This document shows, piece after piece, positions 26,932-35,986 of a stretch of DNA of 64,000 bases (the stretch's first letter is position 1; each line of letters opens with the position of its first letter). The stretch comes from Bacillus sp. HMF5848 (lineage in GTDB: Bacteria; Bacillota; Bacilli; Bacillales; HMF5848). Under the pieces are notes generated by a model. The model had not been told where the DNA came from. It saw nothing but the letters and a program-made list of their open reading frames with translations, and searched no databases. The stretch spans positions 2,465,001-2,529,000 of the forward strand of contig NZ_RWIV01000001.1 in NCBI RefSeq assembly GCF_003944835.1, read 5' to 3'. The position numbers were made by a program, and so were the translations under genes.

Positions 26932-27915
26932 TTATTTTGTTTTAATATGAGTATCGTCAATATAACGAATGACTGAAAAACAAATAGACTCAAAATGCTT
27001 AAGCCAAAATCGCATAGCTTCTAGATTAGCAGATTCAAAGTCTACAGAGATCCTTTCAAAACCGTTTTGAATAGCATACTGATTAACATCTTGTAGTAGC
27101 AATTTCCCAACACCTAACCCTTTTGCAGACTTCGTCACATGTGTTTCCTTTATTGTTAATGTAGTTGTATCACGGACAACTGTACACGCATTCGTAGCAT
27201 TCGTTACAGTATTCATAATGCCAATTACGTTTCCTTCGCTTTTAGCTATTCGTACAACTCTATTAGGATGATCTAGCCATCCTGCAACGTCCTTAACTGT
27301 TAAATAGCCATCGTTAGGCAAAAATGTGGGAGGCGAGCTCATATAATCTGTATGCTCCTTCATAAGTTCAACTATCTGTTTAACATCGTAAGAAGTTGCT
27401 GTTTTAATAGCAACATGATCGTTTGTTTCAATATTCAAATGACTTGGCTCTCGAACGGCATCCACAACAAACATACCGTATCCACTCCAAAATAACTTGT
27501 TCGTCAACTCATAATCATGACTAAAATGAGTAATAGCATGAACGACACATTCCTTCTCCAGCCATTTATCAAAAAGTGTATTTATCATCAACTCATAGAG
27601 ATTTCTTGCATCTTCATGTGATACACTATGCCCCCACTCAGGTGTGTATACACCTGGATGTGAACTCTTAAAGTTCGGTATGATAAATCCTGTTAAATAC
27701 CCTACCACTCTATTATTACTGATGGCAACAACACCATCATTATCCTTTAATATTCTTTTAAGCAACTGTTGTATGACGTCTTTATTCATATATTTATCTG
27801 GTAATAATGAACAGCTCTTTTTAACAGTTCTGTATGTTCCGATAAAAATATCAGCTGCTGCCTCTACATGCTCAAGTTCAAAATTTACAATCTTAACTAC
27901 ATCCTCAGTACGCAA
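26932..27915 (-). CDS. tandem two-domain GNAT protein
   Basis: A 327-aa protein with two GNAT folds. The N-terminal one (1-160) has VGYLTGFIIP but a degenerate acetyl-CoA loop. The C-terminal one (170-327) has TLTIKETHVTKSAKGLGVGK followed by LLLQDVNQYAIQNGFERISV and NLEAMRFWLKH. The start is taken as TTG 27915, with AAGGGGG upstream. A frame-open extension to 28008 runs through a terminator-like hairpin and is unlikely. Substrate unknown. Confidence 0.7.
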   Translation of the reverse strand: MRTEDVVKIVNFELEHVEAAADIFIGTYRTVKKSCSLLPDKYMNKDVIQQLLKRILKDNDGVVAISNNRVVGYLTGFIIPNFKSSHPGVYTPEWGHSVSHEDARNLYELMINTLFDKWLEKECVVHAITHFSHDYELTNKLFWSGYGMFVVDAVREPSHLNIETNDHVAIKTATSYDVKQIVELMKEHTDYMSSPPTFLPNDGYLTVKDVAGWLDHPNRVVRIAKSEGNVIGIMNTVTNATNACTVVRDTTTLTIKETHVTKSAKGLGVGKLLLQDVNQYAIQNGFERISVDFESANLEAMRFWLKHFESICFSVIRYIDDTHIKTK

Positions 27916-27942
27916 CTTGTGTTCCCCCTTAAATTCGATTAC

Positions 27943-27982
27943 AAAAAAATCCCGTCGCAAAAAACTTTTCTGCTCCGGGATT
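27943..27982 (-). terminator. terminator or attenuator ahead of the two-domain GNAT gene
   Basis: On the minus strand AATCCCG ... CGGGATT (7-bp stem, loop of about 21 nt) is followed directly by seven T. It lies 28 bp before the start of the GNAT gene and 194 bp behind the staygreen gene, so it may end that transcript or attenuate the next. Confidence 0.6.
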
Positions 27983-28175
27983 GTAAAATTCACAGTATTT
28001 AATATCACCTATTAGCTAGTCCGAATGAGCAGTGCACAATATATAAAGTTACTTTCTAATCTTTTCATCACACACCACTCCCTTTTATATTATGTACTTG
28101 AATATACCATGAACTGGAAATCAGGTCTAGATAGTTCACTAATTCTACTAAATTGTATTAACAAATGCCTAATCA

Positions 28176-28646
28176 TCAATGTCTCACCAAATTAAAGTAA
28201 TACCTTGGTGTACCATAATAAAAAATATGATTGTAAGAAGGATTTGTTGATTCAAAATGAATAAAAATAGGTGCATCAAGAAGCTTAGGGTATGATAAAA
28301 GAAAATGACTATCTCCGTAAATCATACCGCTCAATGCCGTCGTCATTTCCTTTTTAAAAATATTAAATCGAACATCAATGACAGCCTGACTATATTCTCC
28401 ACCATCCACATGTACCACACCCATTAAATGGAGACGATTGCTTCTATCTTTCTGCCATTCTGCTAACACTTCATCCCGCTTAGCCGGATCAATGGCATCA
28501 AAATTATACACACACCCAATATCTAAAAATAACTGTGCTGTAACATCAGAATGCGTAAGTGTATATTTCCTTCCTATAACAGGCTGCTTCACATTAGCAG
28601 GTGGAATAAATGTAACGGATAACTTTTGTGGATCGAAGCTTGACAT
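28176..28646 (-). CDS. bacterial staygreen-family protein
   Basis: A 156-aa protein with the staygreen domain along its whole length: FDPQKLSVTFIPPANVKQPV, RKYTLTHSDVTAQLFLDIG, RDEVLAEWQ, FNIFKKEM, GDSHFLLSYPKLLDAPIF and IHFESTNPSYN. In plants SGR removes Mg2+ from chlorophyll a, and bacterial homologues have shown the same activity in vitro. A Bacillus has no chlorophyll, so the natural substrate is unknown. No signal peptide, single-gene unit. Confidence 0.85.
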   Translation of the reverse strand: MSSFDPQKLSVTFIPPANVKQPVIGRKYTLTHSDVTAQLFLDIGCVYNFDAIDPAKRDEVLAEWQKDRSNRLHLMGVVHVDGGEYSQAVIDVRFNIFKKEMTTALSGMIYGDSHFLLSYPKLLDAPIFIHFESTNPSYNHIFYYGTPRYYFNLVRH

Positions 28647-28870
28647 AGCATCCTCCTTATCTTTGATGTTGTAAAAAGAGATGTTTTCTGAGGACTTACA
28701 CTTATGTTAAACACATCCTATTTAAAGTGTATAAATTTCGGTTCATAACATTACTAATTTTTCCAAAATTATCCGACTAGGTAAATGCACATTTTTCCAC
28801 GTACAAGTTGATAGACAAATGCCTTAGGAATATGATGATGTGAGCCTAAAAAGAAAAGGAGTGCCCTAAC

Positions 28871-29362
28871 ATGTATCCATACTTTCAATATCCATATGGA
28901 CAGGAAGCATTGTGGTATGAGCAAGCGTTTCAACCTGACACAATGTATTTTCAGTCATTACCCGAGAGACAATTTTTCCCCTTCTTCCCATCGCCAGGAG
29001 GGGGAACAACAGGACCTACACAAGGTCCCCCTAGTACACCGCCGCCTTTTACACCGCCAGGACAAGGATTTAATCCACCGGGTCAAGGACAAGATGCTGG
29101 ACCACCATCTTCTCCACCGCCTTCTTTTGTCCCAGCTGAATCACAGCAACTGCAACAAGCTGAAACCTTCGCAGTGGATCCCGGTAGTATAAGAGGATGC
29201 TTATTCAGATTTACGTATATCTGGTTAAGAGACGGGCAGCAATTCTGGTTCTATCCAACTTTTGTTGGTAGAAGATCTGTATCAGGCTATCGCTGGAATG
29301 GCTTTAGATGGCTTTACTTTGGCATAAGCCTAAGACAAATCCGCTCGTTTACGTGTGTATAG
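28871..29362 (+). CDS. Pro/Gly-rich protein with conserved aromatic C-terminal domain
   Basis: A 163-aa protein in three parts: an aromatic N-terminus (MYPYFQYPYGQEALWYEQAF), a low-complexity Pro/Gly/Gln linker (about 40-100), and a C-terminal domain of about 55 residues rich in Trp, Phe, Tyr and Arg with a Cys near each end (GCLFRFTYIWLRDGQQFWFY ... SFTCV). Proteins of this layout in Bacillus are often spore-surface components. That role is inferred from composition only. AAAGGAG precedes ATG. Confidence 0.6.
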   Translation: MYPYFQYPYGQEALWYEQAFQPDTMYFQSLPERQFFPFFPSPGGGTTGPTQGPPSTPPPFTPPGQGFNPPGQGQDAGPPSSPPPSFVPAESQQLQQAETFAVDPGSIRGCLFRFTYIWLRDGQQFWFYPTFVGRRSVSGYRWNGFRWLYFGISLRQIRSFTCV

Positions 29363-29381
29363 CTACAAGAAAATAAAAAAA

Positions 29382-29414
29382 AGACGACTTACTTGATGTC
29401 AATGTAAGTCGTCT
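29382..29414 (+). terminator. intrinsic terminator between convergent genes
   Basis: An 11-bp perfect stem AGACGACTTAC / GTAAGTCGTCT, 20 bp behind the Pro/Gly-rich gene, between it and a convergent GNAT gene. Confidence 0.75.
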
Positions 29415-29443
29415 CCTTCTAGTTATCCTTAATTAAAATGCAT

Positions 29444-29911
29444 TTATTTTATCATAGTAATAAACTCTGCTTTTTCCGTAATAAAAATATCCTTCTTTAT
29501 AAAGCCTAGCTTTTTATATAAGTGAATGGCTCTAGTGTTAAATGTCGCAACTGTCAACCTAATAGAGGTACCCCGAAATTTCCCAGTAACATAAGTAACA
29601 ATCTCCGAACAAAATGCAAAACCCTGACCTTGTCCTACATACAAAGGATTCATCCCAAACCCAACATCTACACAATCTTCGTTGTATACTCCAGCAGGCA
29701 GTCCAGCTGGCACTTGTGCAGAGGGTCCGATACAAAAAAAACCAAACAAAAGATCATTATCATCAATAACCGTATAATATTCATTGTTTAACAGTTCTCT
29801 CATAGATTCTTCATTCATACTATTATTATAAAAATCATATGGGGCATCATATGTCCAACTTAAAATTACAGTTGCTACTTCTTCAGTCATTTTAATTATA
29901 GTGAACTTCAT
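29444..29911 (-). CDS. GNAT-family N-acetyltransferase
   Basis: A 155-aa GNAT with YNEDCVDVGFGMNPLYVGQG and GQGFAFCSEIVTYV (the acetyl-CoA loop; the first Gly/Arg positions are altered), then FRGTSIRLTVATFNTRAIHL YKKLGF. ATG at 29911 is used because GGAGG lies nine bases upstream; a 6-codon longer frame overlaps that site. It lies 24 bp behind another GNAT gene, so the two form a small operon. Confidence 0.78.
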   Translation of the reverse strand: MKFTIIKMTEEVATVILSWTYDAPYDFYNNSMNEESMRELLNNEYYTVIDDNDLLFGFFCIGPSAQVPAGLPAGVYNEDCVDVGFGMNPLYVGQGQGFAFCSEIVTYVTGKFRGTSIRLTVATFNTRAIHLYKKLGFIKKDIFITEKAEFITMIK

Positions 29912-29935
29912 TATATGTGGTGCCTCCATAGTTTT

Positions 29936-30463
29936 TTATGAATTGTTTGCCGCCATCCACTCTTCCTCTAAGATCGCATAGTAGTACTCATCCCACCATG
30001 TATCTCCATGTGGTATACATTTTTTGAAAAACCCTTCTCTTCTCATACCAATCTTCTCCATGACACGATAAGATGATTTATTTTCCGGCTGACACGTTGC
30101 AATTACTCTATGAAGCCCTAATGTTTCAAAACCATACTTCAATGTTGCTGTCGCAGCCTCTGTGGCATATCCTTTATTGTAATATTTTGGATTAAACACC
30201 CAGCCAATTTCATACGTATGCTCGCCGAAATACTTATGAAATACGATATGTCCTATAATGGTGTTTGTTTCCGTTAAAACGACAGCGAAATTCTTTGCAT
30301 GCTCTCCTTGATTTTTTCTAATAAAATCCTTAGTAGCTTGTTCAGACATGACACCTTCTGGTATGTAAGTCATGACACTTTGATTTGAAGTATATTCGTG
30401 TACTTCTTTCCAATCACTTGCTGAGAAAAATCTAATTTGTAATCTGTCTGTAATTATATTCAT
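29936..30463 (-). CDS. GNAT acetyltransferase, RimJ/RimL type
   Basis: A 175-aa RimJ/RimL-type GNAT: ITDRLQIRFFSASDWKEVHE, IGWVFNPKYYNKGYATEAAT and LGLHRVIATCQPENKSSYRV followed by MEKIGMRREG. Closest in pattern to ribosomal-protein alanine N-acetyltransferase relatives. GGGGGA lies before the ATG. First gene of a two-GNAT unit. Substrate unknown. Confidence 0.82.
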   Translation of the reverse strand: MNIITDRLQIRFFSASDWKEVHEYTSNQSVMTYIPEGVMSEQATKDFIRKNQGEHAKNFAVVLTETNTIIGHIVFHKYFGEHTYEIGWVFNPKYYNKGYATEAATATLKYGFETLGLHRVIATCQPENKSSYRVMEKIGMRREGFFKKCIPHGDTWWDEYYYAILEEEWMAANNS

Positions 30464-30593
30464 TTACCTATCCCCCATCTACATACACTGAACATTTCAA
30501 GCGAGCTTCAATAACTGTCTTAAACATATCACAATCAATTATTTACAGCTATATCAAATTTTTCCTAATTAAATGAACGTCTTATTGTGGTAT

Positions 30594-30623
30594 ACAATCA
30601 CGTATCATATTTCACAATCACGT
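30594..30623. promoter_or_regulatory. direct repeats ACAATCACGT upstream of pucR-type gene
   Basis: ACAATCACGT occurs at 30594-30603 and 30614-30623, 20 bp apart, about 85-110 bp before the regulator gene. Two helical turns apart, they could be sites for the regulator itself. No other function is visible in 30464-30706. Confidence 0.35.
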
Positions 30624-30706
30624 TTGTAACGGTTGTGTGAACTCTATTGCTAATATGTGTGTTTGTTGATTAAATGATTGTAAAGGGAAAATTTGGAGGT
30701 ATACAC

Positions 30707-31936
30707 ATGAAAACAACGACTGATTTAATTTCAAAAATGCGCGAACTTTCACTAAGCCTCCTAGACCACGAAGATTTACATTACTTAGTAAAGAAGGTTT
30801 CACTTATACTTAATACCAATGCTGTGTTGTTAGATACAAGACATACTATCGTTACATATTCGTTCTTGACAACACCACTTACACTAAACGAACAACTAAC
30901 ACTACAACTTACAGATTACTCAACATATCAAAATAGATTATATAATGCAACGTTATCAAACACATCACTTCATTTGAATGGTGTTTGCTTTCCAGTATTG
31001 AATCAAGGGAAAATCAATTATTACTTGTTTTTTGATAACATGTTCGAGCCTACCTACGAAGAATTATCACTTTGTGAGCACTGTTGTCAATTAATAGGAT
31101 TACATATGCAAAGACAAAATGCTGTAAAGGTAGAAAAAATGAAGCAACAAGAAGCTTTTTTATTTGACTTGTTATACGGGAATGTTAAAGACCCTGGAGA
31201 CGTTCAGATCTATGGAGAAATATTCGGATGGGACTTTTCTAATCATCATGTCGTGATTGTCTTTTCGATTGATGAGTTCGATTATTTTTCAATGAAACCA
31301 GATGTTGGTAATCAAATTTATCATGTAATTGAAACCGAACTAGTGCAGCGTCGTATTACACCGATTATATTAAAAAAGCGAAGTGAGATTACGATATTAT
31401 TTCCGGTTGAAGACACCAATCGTAATGCTAAAAAAGCTGCGATACGAGAGTACGCATTTAAGGTTAAGCAGCAATGTAATAGAATAGTAAATTCTAACGA
31501 ACTTAAAATTGGTATTGGTCGATCTTATCAAAAACCTACTGATTTGTTTAGAAGCTATCAGCAGGCTAAGGTCGCACTTGAATTAGGAAACCTTCTTAAC
31601 TATAAAGATGATGTGCCCTTTTTCATTGACTTGGGTCTTCCTCGTTTACTTTATCATGTAGACACCGTTGATTTACGTGAGTTTTATGATGAGACAATTG
31701 GGGATTTACAAAAATATGATGAGGAAAACACAACTGATTTACTAAATACGTTAGAGGAATATTTACAATGTGAATGCGACTTACAGATTGCAGCTGATCG
31801 TTTGTTTTTACATAAAAATACGTTAAGATATCGCTTAAAAAAAATTGAATCAATACTACAAACAGAGCTTGATTCCATGCAATCGAAAGTAAACCTTCTA
31901 GTGGCGTTTAGAATTAAAAGAATGAAAAAGTTATAG
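30707..31936 (+). CDS. PucR/CdaR-type transcriptional regulator
   Basis: A 409-aa regulator. The N-terminal half (1-130) looks like a sensory domain (KVSLILNTNAVLLDTRHTIV); the middle contains the GGDEF-like CdaR region (KIGIGRSYQKPTDLFRSYQQ). The C-terminal PucR helix-turn-helix is typical: DLLNTLEEYLQCECDLQIAA DRLFLHKNTLRYRLKKIES. ATG 30707 follows TTGGAGG. It lies 13 bp ahead of the molybdenum oxidoreductase gene on the same strand and probably controls that operon in response to a substrate. Confidence 0.85.
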   Translation: MKTTTDLISKMRELSLSLLDHEDLHYLVKKVSLILNTNAVLLDTRHTIVTYSFLTTPLTLNEQLTLQLTDYSTYQNRLYNATLSNTSLHLNGVCFPVLNQGKINYYLFFDNMFEPTYEELSLCEHCCQLIGLHMQRQNAVKVEKMKQQEAFLFDLLYGNVKDPGDVQIYGEIFGWDFSNHHVVIVFSIDEFDYFSMKPDVGNQIYHVIETELVQRRITPIILKKRSEITILFPVEDTNRNAKKAAIREYAFKVKQQCNRIVNSNELKIGIGRSYQKPTDLFRSYQQAKVALELGNLLNYKDDVPFFIDLGLPRLLYHVDTVDLREFYDETIGDLQKYDEENTTDLLNTLEEYLQCECDLQIAADRLFLHKNTLRYRLKKIESILQTELDSMQSKVNLLVAFRIKRMKKL

Positions 31937-31949
31937 AAGGAGTATTTCA

Positions 31950-33956
31950 ATGGAAACAACAATATTCCGAAATGTCTGTCCAAGAAATTGCTACGGAACA
32001 TGTAGTATGCTCACCCACGTAAAAGGTGGAAAGATTATAAAGGTAACAGGTGATCCCGCACACGGCTATACACTAGGAAAGCTATGTCCGAAAGGCTACA
32101 GCTACACACAATATGTCTATCATACACAAAGATTAAAATATCCCATGATGCAATATCCAAGAATGTCTGGCAACTGGCAACGAATTAGCTGGGAGAAAGC
32201 ATATGAATTAATCGCTAATAAGATACTTAATCTTAACCTTACATATAACTCCAACTTGGCTATTGGGTATAACAAATTTTTTGGCAATATGGGACTATTA
32301 CATTATGCCGTTGAAGCTATGTTTAATAGCTTTGGTGCACATACTAAAGTAATTGGTAACTCTTGTTTAACAACTGGGTTTGAAGCGCTAAGATTCAATC
32401 GAAACCATATCAAAAGTCAACCCCCAGAAAAAATGGCAGACGCAAAGTTAATCGTTATCTGGGGAGCTAATCCTGCTGTGACTAACATACAGCAGCTTAA
32501 ATTTATTTTTGAAGCCAAGGCAAATGGAGCAAAGCTTGTTGTAATTGATCCTATTTTTACACAAACAGCGATGAAAGCGGATATATTTATTCAAGTTCAC
32601 CCTGGAACTGACACGTTGTTAGCCTTAGGTATTATAAAGACGTTAATAGAGTCTGAACAATATGATTTGGATTTCATTCAAAATAACGTAATTGGCTGGA
32701 AATCTTTCAAATCTTATATAATAGATTATCTTTCTATGGAAGATGTTATAAGAAAAACAGGTGTACCTAAACAGGCAATAACAGAGCTTGCTCAATTGTA
32801 TGCCACACATAAACCAGCAGCAACTTGGATTGGTTTCGGATTGCAACGTTATTCACAAGGTGCTCAGGCCGTTCGTGCTATTGATAGTTTAGTTGCCATT
32901 TCTGGTAACTACTCACGTGCTTATCATGGTATGTATTACGTCCATAATGGACTCGAACAGTTTCCTTTAAACTTATTAACTCACCAAGGGCCACAATCAT
33001 CCTTAGAATCAAGAACAATTAATATGAATACATTTGCAACGGATGCAAAATCCCTTTCAAATCCACCATTAAAGATGCTGTGGATTGCTGCTCGTAATCC
33101 ACTGTCACAAGATCAAAACATACAGGATTGGATGAGACTTGTTGAACAATTAGACTTAGTTGTAACGGTTGATTTATTTATGACTAAAACAGCAGAAGTA
33201 TCTGATATTGTACTGCCAACAACTACTCATTTTGAGGAGTATGATCTTAACGTAAGCTACTGGCATCATTGGCTTGCTGTAAACCAACAAGCAATAGAAC
33301 CATATTATGAAGCAAAAAGTGACCTACAAATAGCAAGAGAGTTAACAAAAAAATTAAATACCTTGTCCCCTGGCTTCTCTAATTTTCCATTTGAACGCGA
33401 GGCAATGGACTGGATTGAGCTCGAATTATCAGATGAAATCAAACAGTCATACCGTTTCTCAAACATTGAAGAATTATTTGACAAACCAAGAAAGTTAACA
33501 TATAAGACACCAGACAATCAGAAACATATGTTATTTTCTATTAAAGCTAAAGAAGAACAGTTTCCAGCTATGCCAATTTTCCGAGAATCTAAACAATCTG
33601 AATTATACCCATTTCGTTTATTAACCCCTCAAGCATTGCTTCAATTGCATTCACAGTTTGAAGACATTACATGGTTTTCTAATTTTACAGATGAATGTAT
33701 TGAAATCAATGAAGATATTGCAAAAGAAAAAGGAATTTCAAATGGCAACAAAATTGTGATGTATAACGACGTTGGATCCATTACTAGCATCGCAAAGCTA
33801 AATAAACATTTACCTAAAAATGTCATTGTAATGAAGCAAGCTGGAAGAAAGACTGTGAATACATTAATTTCATTACACATTCCCTCTCATCACAACTTAA
33901 AGATGAGTACACCGTTTTATGACATATTTATAGATATAAAGAAGGGAGGAATTTAA
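31950..33956 (+). CDS. molybdopterin oxidoreductase, YyaE-like
   Basis: A 668-aa catalytic subunit of the DMSO-reductase superfamily, the same length as B. subtilis YyaE. The N-terminal 4Fe-4S site uses Cys10, Cys14, Cys18 and Cys46. A Cys139 in VIGNSCLTTG lies where molybdenum is bound in formate dehydrogenase/nitrate reductase relatives. VIWGANPA and VVIDPIFTQTA contact the cofactor. There is no Tat signal, so it acts in the cytoplasm. It lies between a PucR regulator and a DmsB-like Fe-S subunit (1-bp overlap). Substrate unknown. Confidence 0.85.
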   Translation: METTIFRNVCPRNCYGTCSMLTHVKGGKIIKVTGDPAHGYTLGKLCPKGYSYTQYVYHTQRLKYPMMQYPRMSGNWQRISWEKAYELIANKILNLNLTYNSNLAIGYNKFFGNMGLLHYAVEAMFNSFGAHTKVIGNSCLTTGFEALRFNRNHIKSQPPEKMADAKLIVIWGANPAVTNIQQLKFIFEAKANGAKLVVIDPIFTQTAMKADIFIQVHPGTDTLLALGIIKTLIESEQYDLDFIQNNVIGWKSFKSYIIDYLSMEDVIRKTGVPKQAITELAQLYATHKPAATWIGFGLQRYSQGAQAVRAIDSLVAISGNYSRAYHGMYYVHNGLEQFPLNLLTHQGPQSSLESRTINMNTFATDAKSLSNPPLKMLWIAARNPLSQDQNIQDWMRLVEQLDLVVTVDLFMTKTAEVSDIVLPTTTHFEEYDLNVSYWHHWLAVNQQAIEPYYEAKSDLQIARELTKKLNTLSPGFSNFPFEREAMDWIELELSDEIKQSYRFSNIEELFDKPRKLTYKTPDNQKHMLFSIKAKEEQFPAMPIFRESKQSELYPFRLLTPQALLQLHSQFEDITWFSNFTDECIEINEDIAKEKGISNGNKIVMYNDVGSITSIAKLNKHLPKNVIVMKQAGRKTVNTLISLHIPSHHNLKMSTPFYDIFIDIKKGGI

Positions 33957-34498
33957 TGAGTCATCAAGGCTTTTTATTTAACACCAATTTATGTATCGGC
34001 TGCTTAGCATGCGTGGTAGCTTGCAAAAATGAAAACAGTACTCATGCCACAGTGAATTGGAGACGTGTTACAAAACTAAATGATGAACATTACATCTCCC
34101 TCTCCTGCAACCATTGTGATAGCCCAGAATGCTTTCGGGTCTGTCCTGAAAATGCTTTTACGAAACGAAAAGTAGATGGTATTGTTGAAATCAACTCAAA
34201 GCTTTGTTCTGGCTGCATGATTTGTGTTGATATTTGTCCCATTGGAGCACCGCAAAGTAATCCATTAACAAGAAAAGTCACAAAATGTGACTTTTGTATT
34301 GAACGTCAAGAACAAGGACTACTTCCAGCTTGCATAGAAGCTTGTTCAACAGGAGCTTTAAAACTGTTTAGTTATGATAAAAAGCTTCCAGAGCATACGA
34401 CATCTACTATTGAAGGTTTTGAAAATATACTTTTAACACATCCTTCTATTCGTTTTGTTTCTCCAGATAGAAAAAAAACAAGATATTTCTTAACATAG
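33956..34498 (+). CDS. four-cluster Fe-S electron-transfer subunit (DmsB-like)
   Basis: A 180-aa ferredoxin-type subunit with four Cys groups: CIGCLACVVAC, CNHCDSPECFRVCPE, CSGCMICVDICPIGAP and CDFCIERQEQGLLPACIEAC, as in DmsB/PhsB/NrfC. It carries electrons to the YyaE-like subunit, whose gene overlaps it by one base. No membrane-anchor gene of the DmsC type follows, so electrons probably come from a soluble donor. Confidence 0.85.
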   Translation: MSHQGFLFNTNLCIGCLACVVACKNENSTHATVNWRRVTKLNDEHYISLSCNHCDSPECFRVCPENAFTKRKVDGIVEINSKLCSGCMICVDICPIGAPQSNPLTRKVTKCDFCIERQEQGLLPACIEACSTGALKLFSYDKKLPEHTTSTIEGFENILLTHPSIRFVSPDRKKTRYFLT

Positions 34499-34536
34499 CT
34501 GTTGCCTTTGCTACAGCTATGTTTCATGCAGATATA

Positions 34537-34556
34537 TTTTGTATGACTGTACAAAA
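34537..34556. promoter_or_regulatory. TTGTA/TACAA palindrome, same element as in the dms divergent region
   Basis: TTTTGTATGACTGTACAAAA: 7-bp arms around a 6-bp centre, 85 bp ahead of the Fe-S protein gene at 34641. The core GACTGTACAA also occurs between torD and the dsbA-like gene (42170-42179), so the same regulator probably acts at both places. Confidence 0.5.
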
Positions 34557-34640
34557 TTATGAATACTTATTTGTTACCTTCATACAAGAGTATTTACCGT
34601 AAACTTAAATAAAAACCAAAATTAAAAATGAGGGATTATA

Positions 34641-35567
34641 ATGTCTCTTTTGACAAAATGGATGATGAGTTTAGCGGATGACGTTGTTATTACACAAAAA
34701 TGCTTACGTGAAAAGAGTCCTAAATCAAACTGCAAGCATTGTGTGGAATATTGTCCAACCGACGCAATAAAAATAAACAACAAGAAGGTGACAATACAAT
34801 CGGAGCTCTGTAATGCTTGTGGACATTGTATTCCTGTTTGTCCTACTCAGGCAATCGAAGGATTTTCAACAAAACGTAGAGTCTCCCAGCGCACAATGAT
34901 AATTGACAAGAATGATATAGCTCCTTCTCACTTTGAGCTATTATATTACGTGAAGAGAGGGGTTAATCAACTCTATTTCGAAAACAATGCTAATAGTGAA
35001 GCATGGGATGATGTCATTAATAAGGTCAATACATACTTAGATCAAATGAACATGGAACCAATTGCTACTATATCGTTGATGCCAACAGTTATAGAGGAAC
35101 AAGAAGAGTTATCGCGCAGGGACTTGATTCAAAAATTCGTAACTGACGGTAAGATAATGGCCCTTACAACACTAACTCCAGCAAAATGGCGATATAATCA
35201 TACAAATTTTACACATTCAAGCTTATGGGACGAATGGACTTTCTTTACCATAAAATTAACACTAGAGCGCTGCACCATATGTAAAATCTGCGAGAGTTTA
35301 TGTCCTTCCTCCTCTATCACAATCGATAAAGGAATCTTCTCTCTTCATAACAAAAGTTGTATAGGATGCTACTTATGTAGTGATGTTTGTCCTGAAGATG
35401 CGATAGCAATTTCAGAAGAATTATCAACAAAATACGAAACATCTCACTCTTACATCGATCAGCGTTGTGCACAATGTAAGAGCTCATTCTTAGCTTGGAA
35501 CGAAACAAATATATGCCCTATTTGTCAGAAAATGAATAGTAATGCACTGTATAAACAAAAATTTTAG
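34641..35567 (+). CDS. multi-cluster ferredoxin-type protein with C-terminal zinc-ribbon-like end
   Basis: A 308-aa soluble protein. The N-terminal pair of 4Fe-4S sites is CKHCVEYCP and CNACGHCIPVCP (near 31-70). A middle domain without Cys (80-205) follows. The second pair is CTICKICESLCP and CIGCYLCSDVCP (near 211-255), and the last 40 residues hold CAQC...CPIC, a rubredoxin or zinc-ribbon-like site. I know no named family with exactly this layout. It is 140 bp after the Mo-enzyme operon, with its own palindromic element. Confidence 0.75.
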   Translation: MSLLTKWMMSLADDVVITQKCLREKSPKSNCKHCVEYCPTDAIKINNKKVTIQSELCNACGHCIPVCPTQAIEGFSTKRRVSQRTMIIDKNDIAPSHFELLYYVKRGVNQLYFENNANSEAWDDVINKVNTYLDQMNMEPIATISLMPTVIEEQEELSRRDLIQKFVTDGKIMALTTLTPAKWRYNHTNFTHSSLWDEWTFFTIKLTLERCTICKICESLCPSSSITIDKGIFSLHNKSCIGCYLCSDVCPEDAIAISEELSTKYETSHSYIDQRCAQCKSSFLAWNETNICPICQKMNSNALYKQKF

Positions 35568-35593
35568 GGAAGGAACGTATATAGTTCCCTCCC
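35567..35593 (+). terminator. intrinsic terminator
   Basis: The stem GGGAAGGAAC / GTTCCCTCCC (one mismatch, 7-nt loop) starts at the stop codon of the multi-cluster ferredoxin gene and is followed by a short T-rich run. Confidence 0.65.
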
Positions 35594-35639
35594 CTTGTTT
35601 ACGCTTTACTAGATTCTAGTTACAGTATCAACTCTAAAA

Positions 35640-35825
35640 TCACTTAAAAATCTTCTGCTGCTGAGCTTTATTTTTGCAAAAAAACAAGACTAGAAAGGCT
35701 ACTGCTATTACGATGCTCACTATCCCTATCCAGTTAGGTACTGTTACAATAAAGCTATTAGTTAGCATAGTACCTGAGCTAACTCCTAATGTTAAAATTA
35801 AGTATATTAAATTTTTGTTTTTCAC
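35640..35825 (-). CDS. small membrane protein, 61 aa
   Basis: A 61-aa protein with two hydrophobic segments (LIYLILTLGVSSGTMLT and WIGIVSIVIAVAFLVLFF) and a basic tail. GTG at 35825 is taken as the start because GGGAGG lies seven bases upstream. It sits between the two molybdenum enzyme blocks but has no recognisable link to them. Function unknown. Confidence 0.55.
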   Translation of the reverse strand: MKNKNLIYLILTLGVSSGTMLTNSFIVTVPNWIGIVSIVIAVAFLVLFFCKNKAQQQKIFK

Positions 35826-35986
35826 ATTTAATCCTCCCACTCACAACACGTATTACGTATGTAACCTCAAGAAAGTCTCAATTTTAAACTAGGATTTTGT
35901 CTAGGATTCTCAATCACAAAGTTGATATTTGTATAGATTCTATTTCTAATTTGTTATCTCACTGACATATCAAATGGGAGAGCAGA

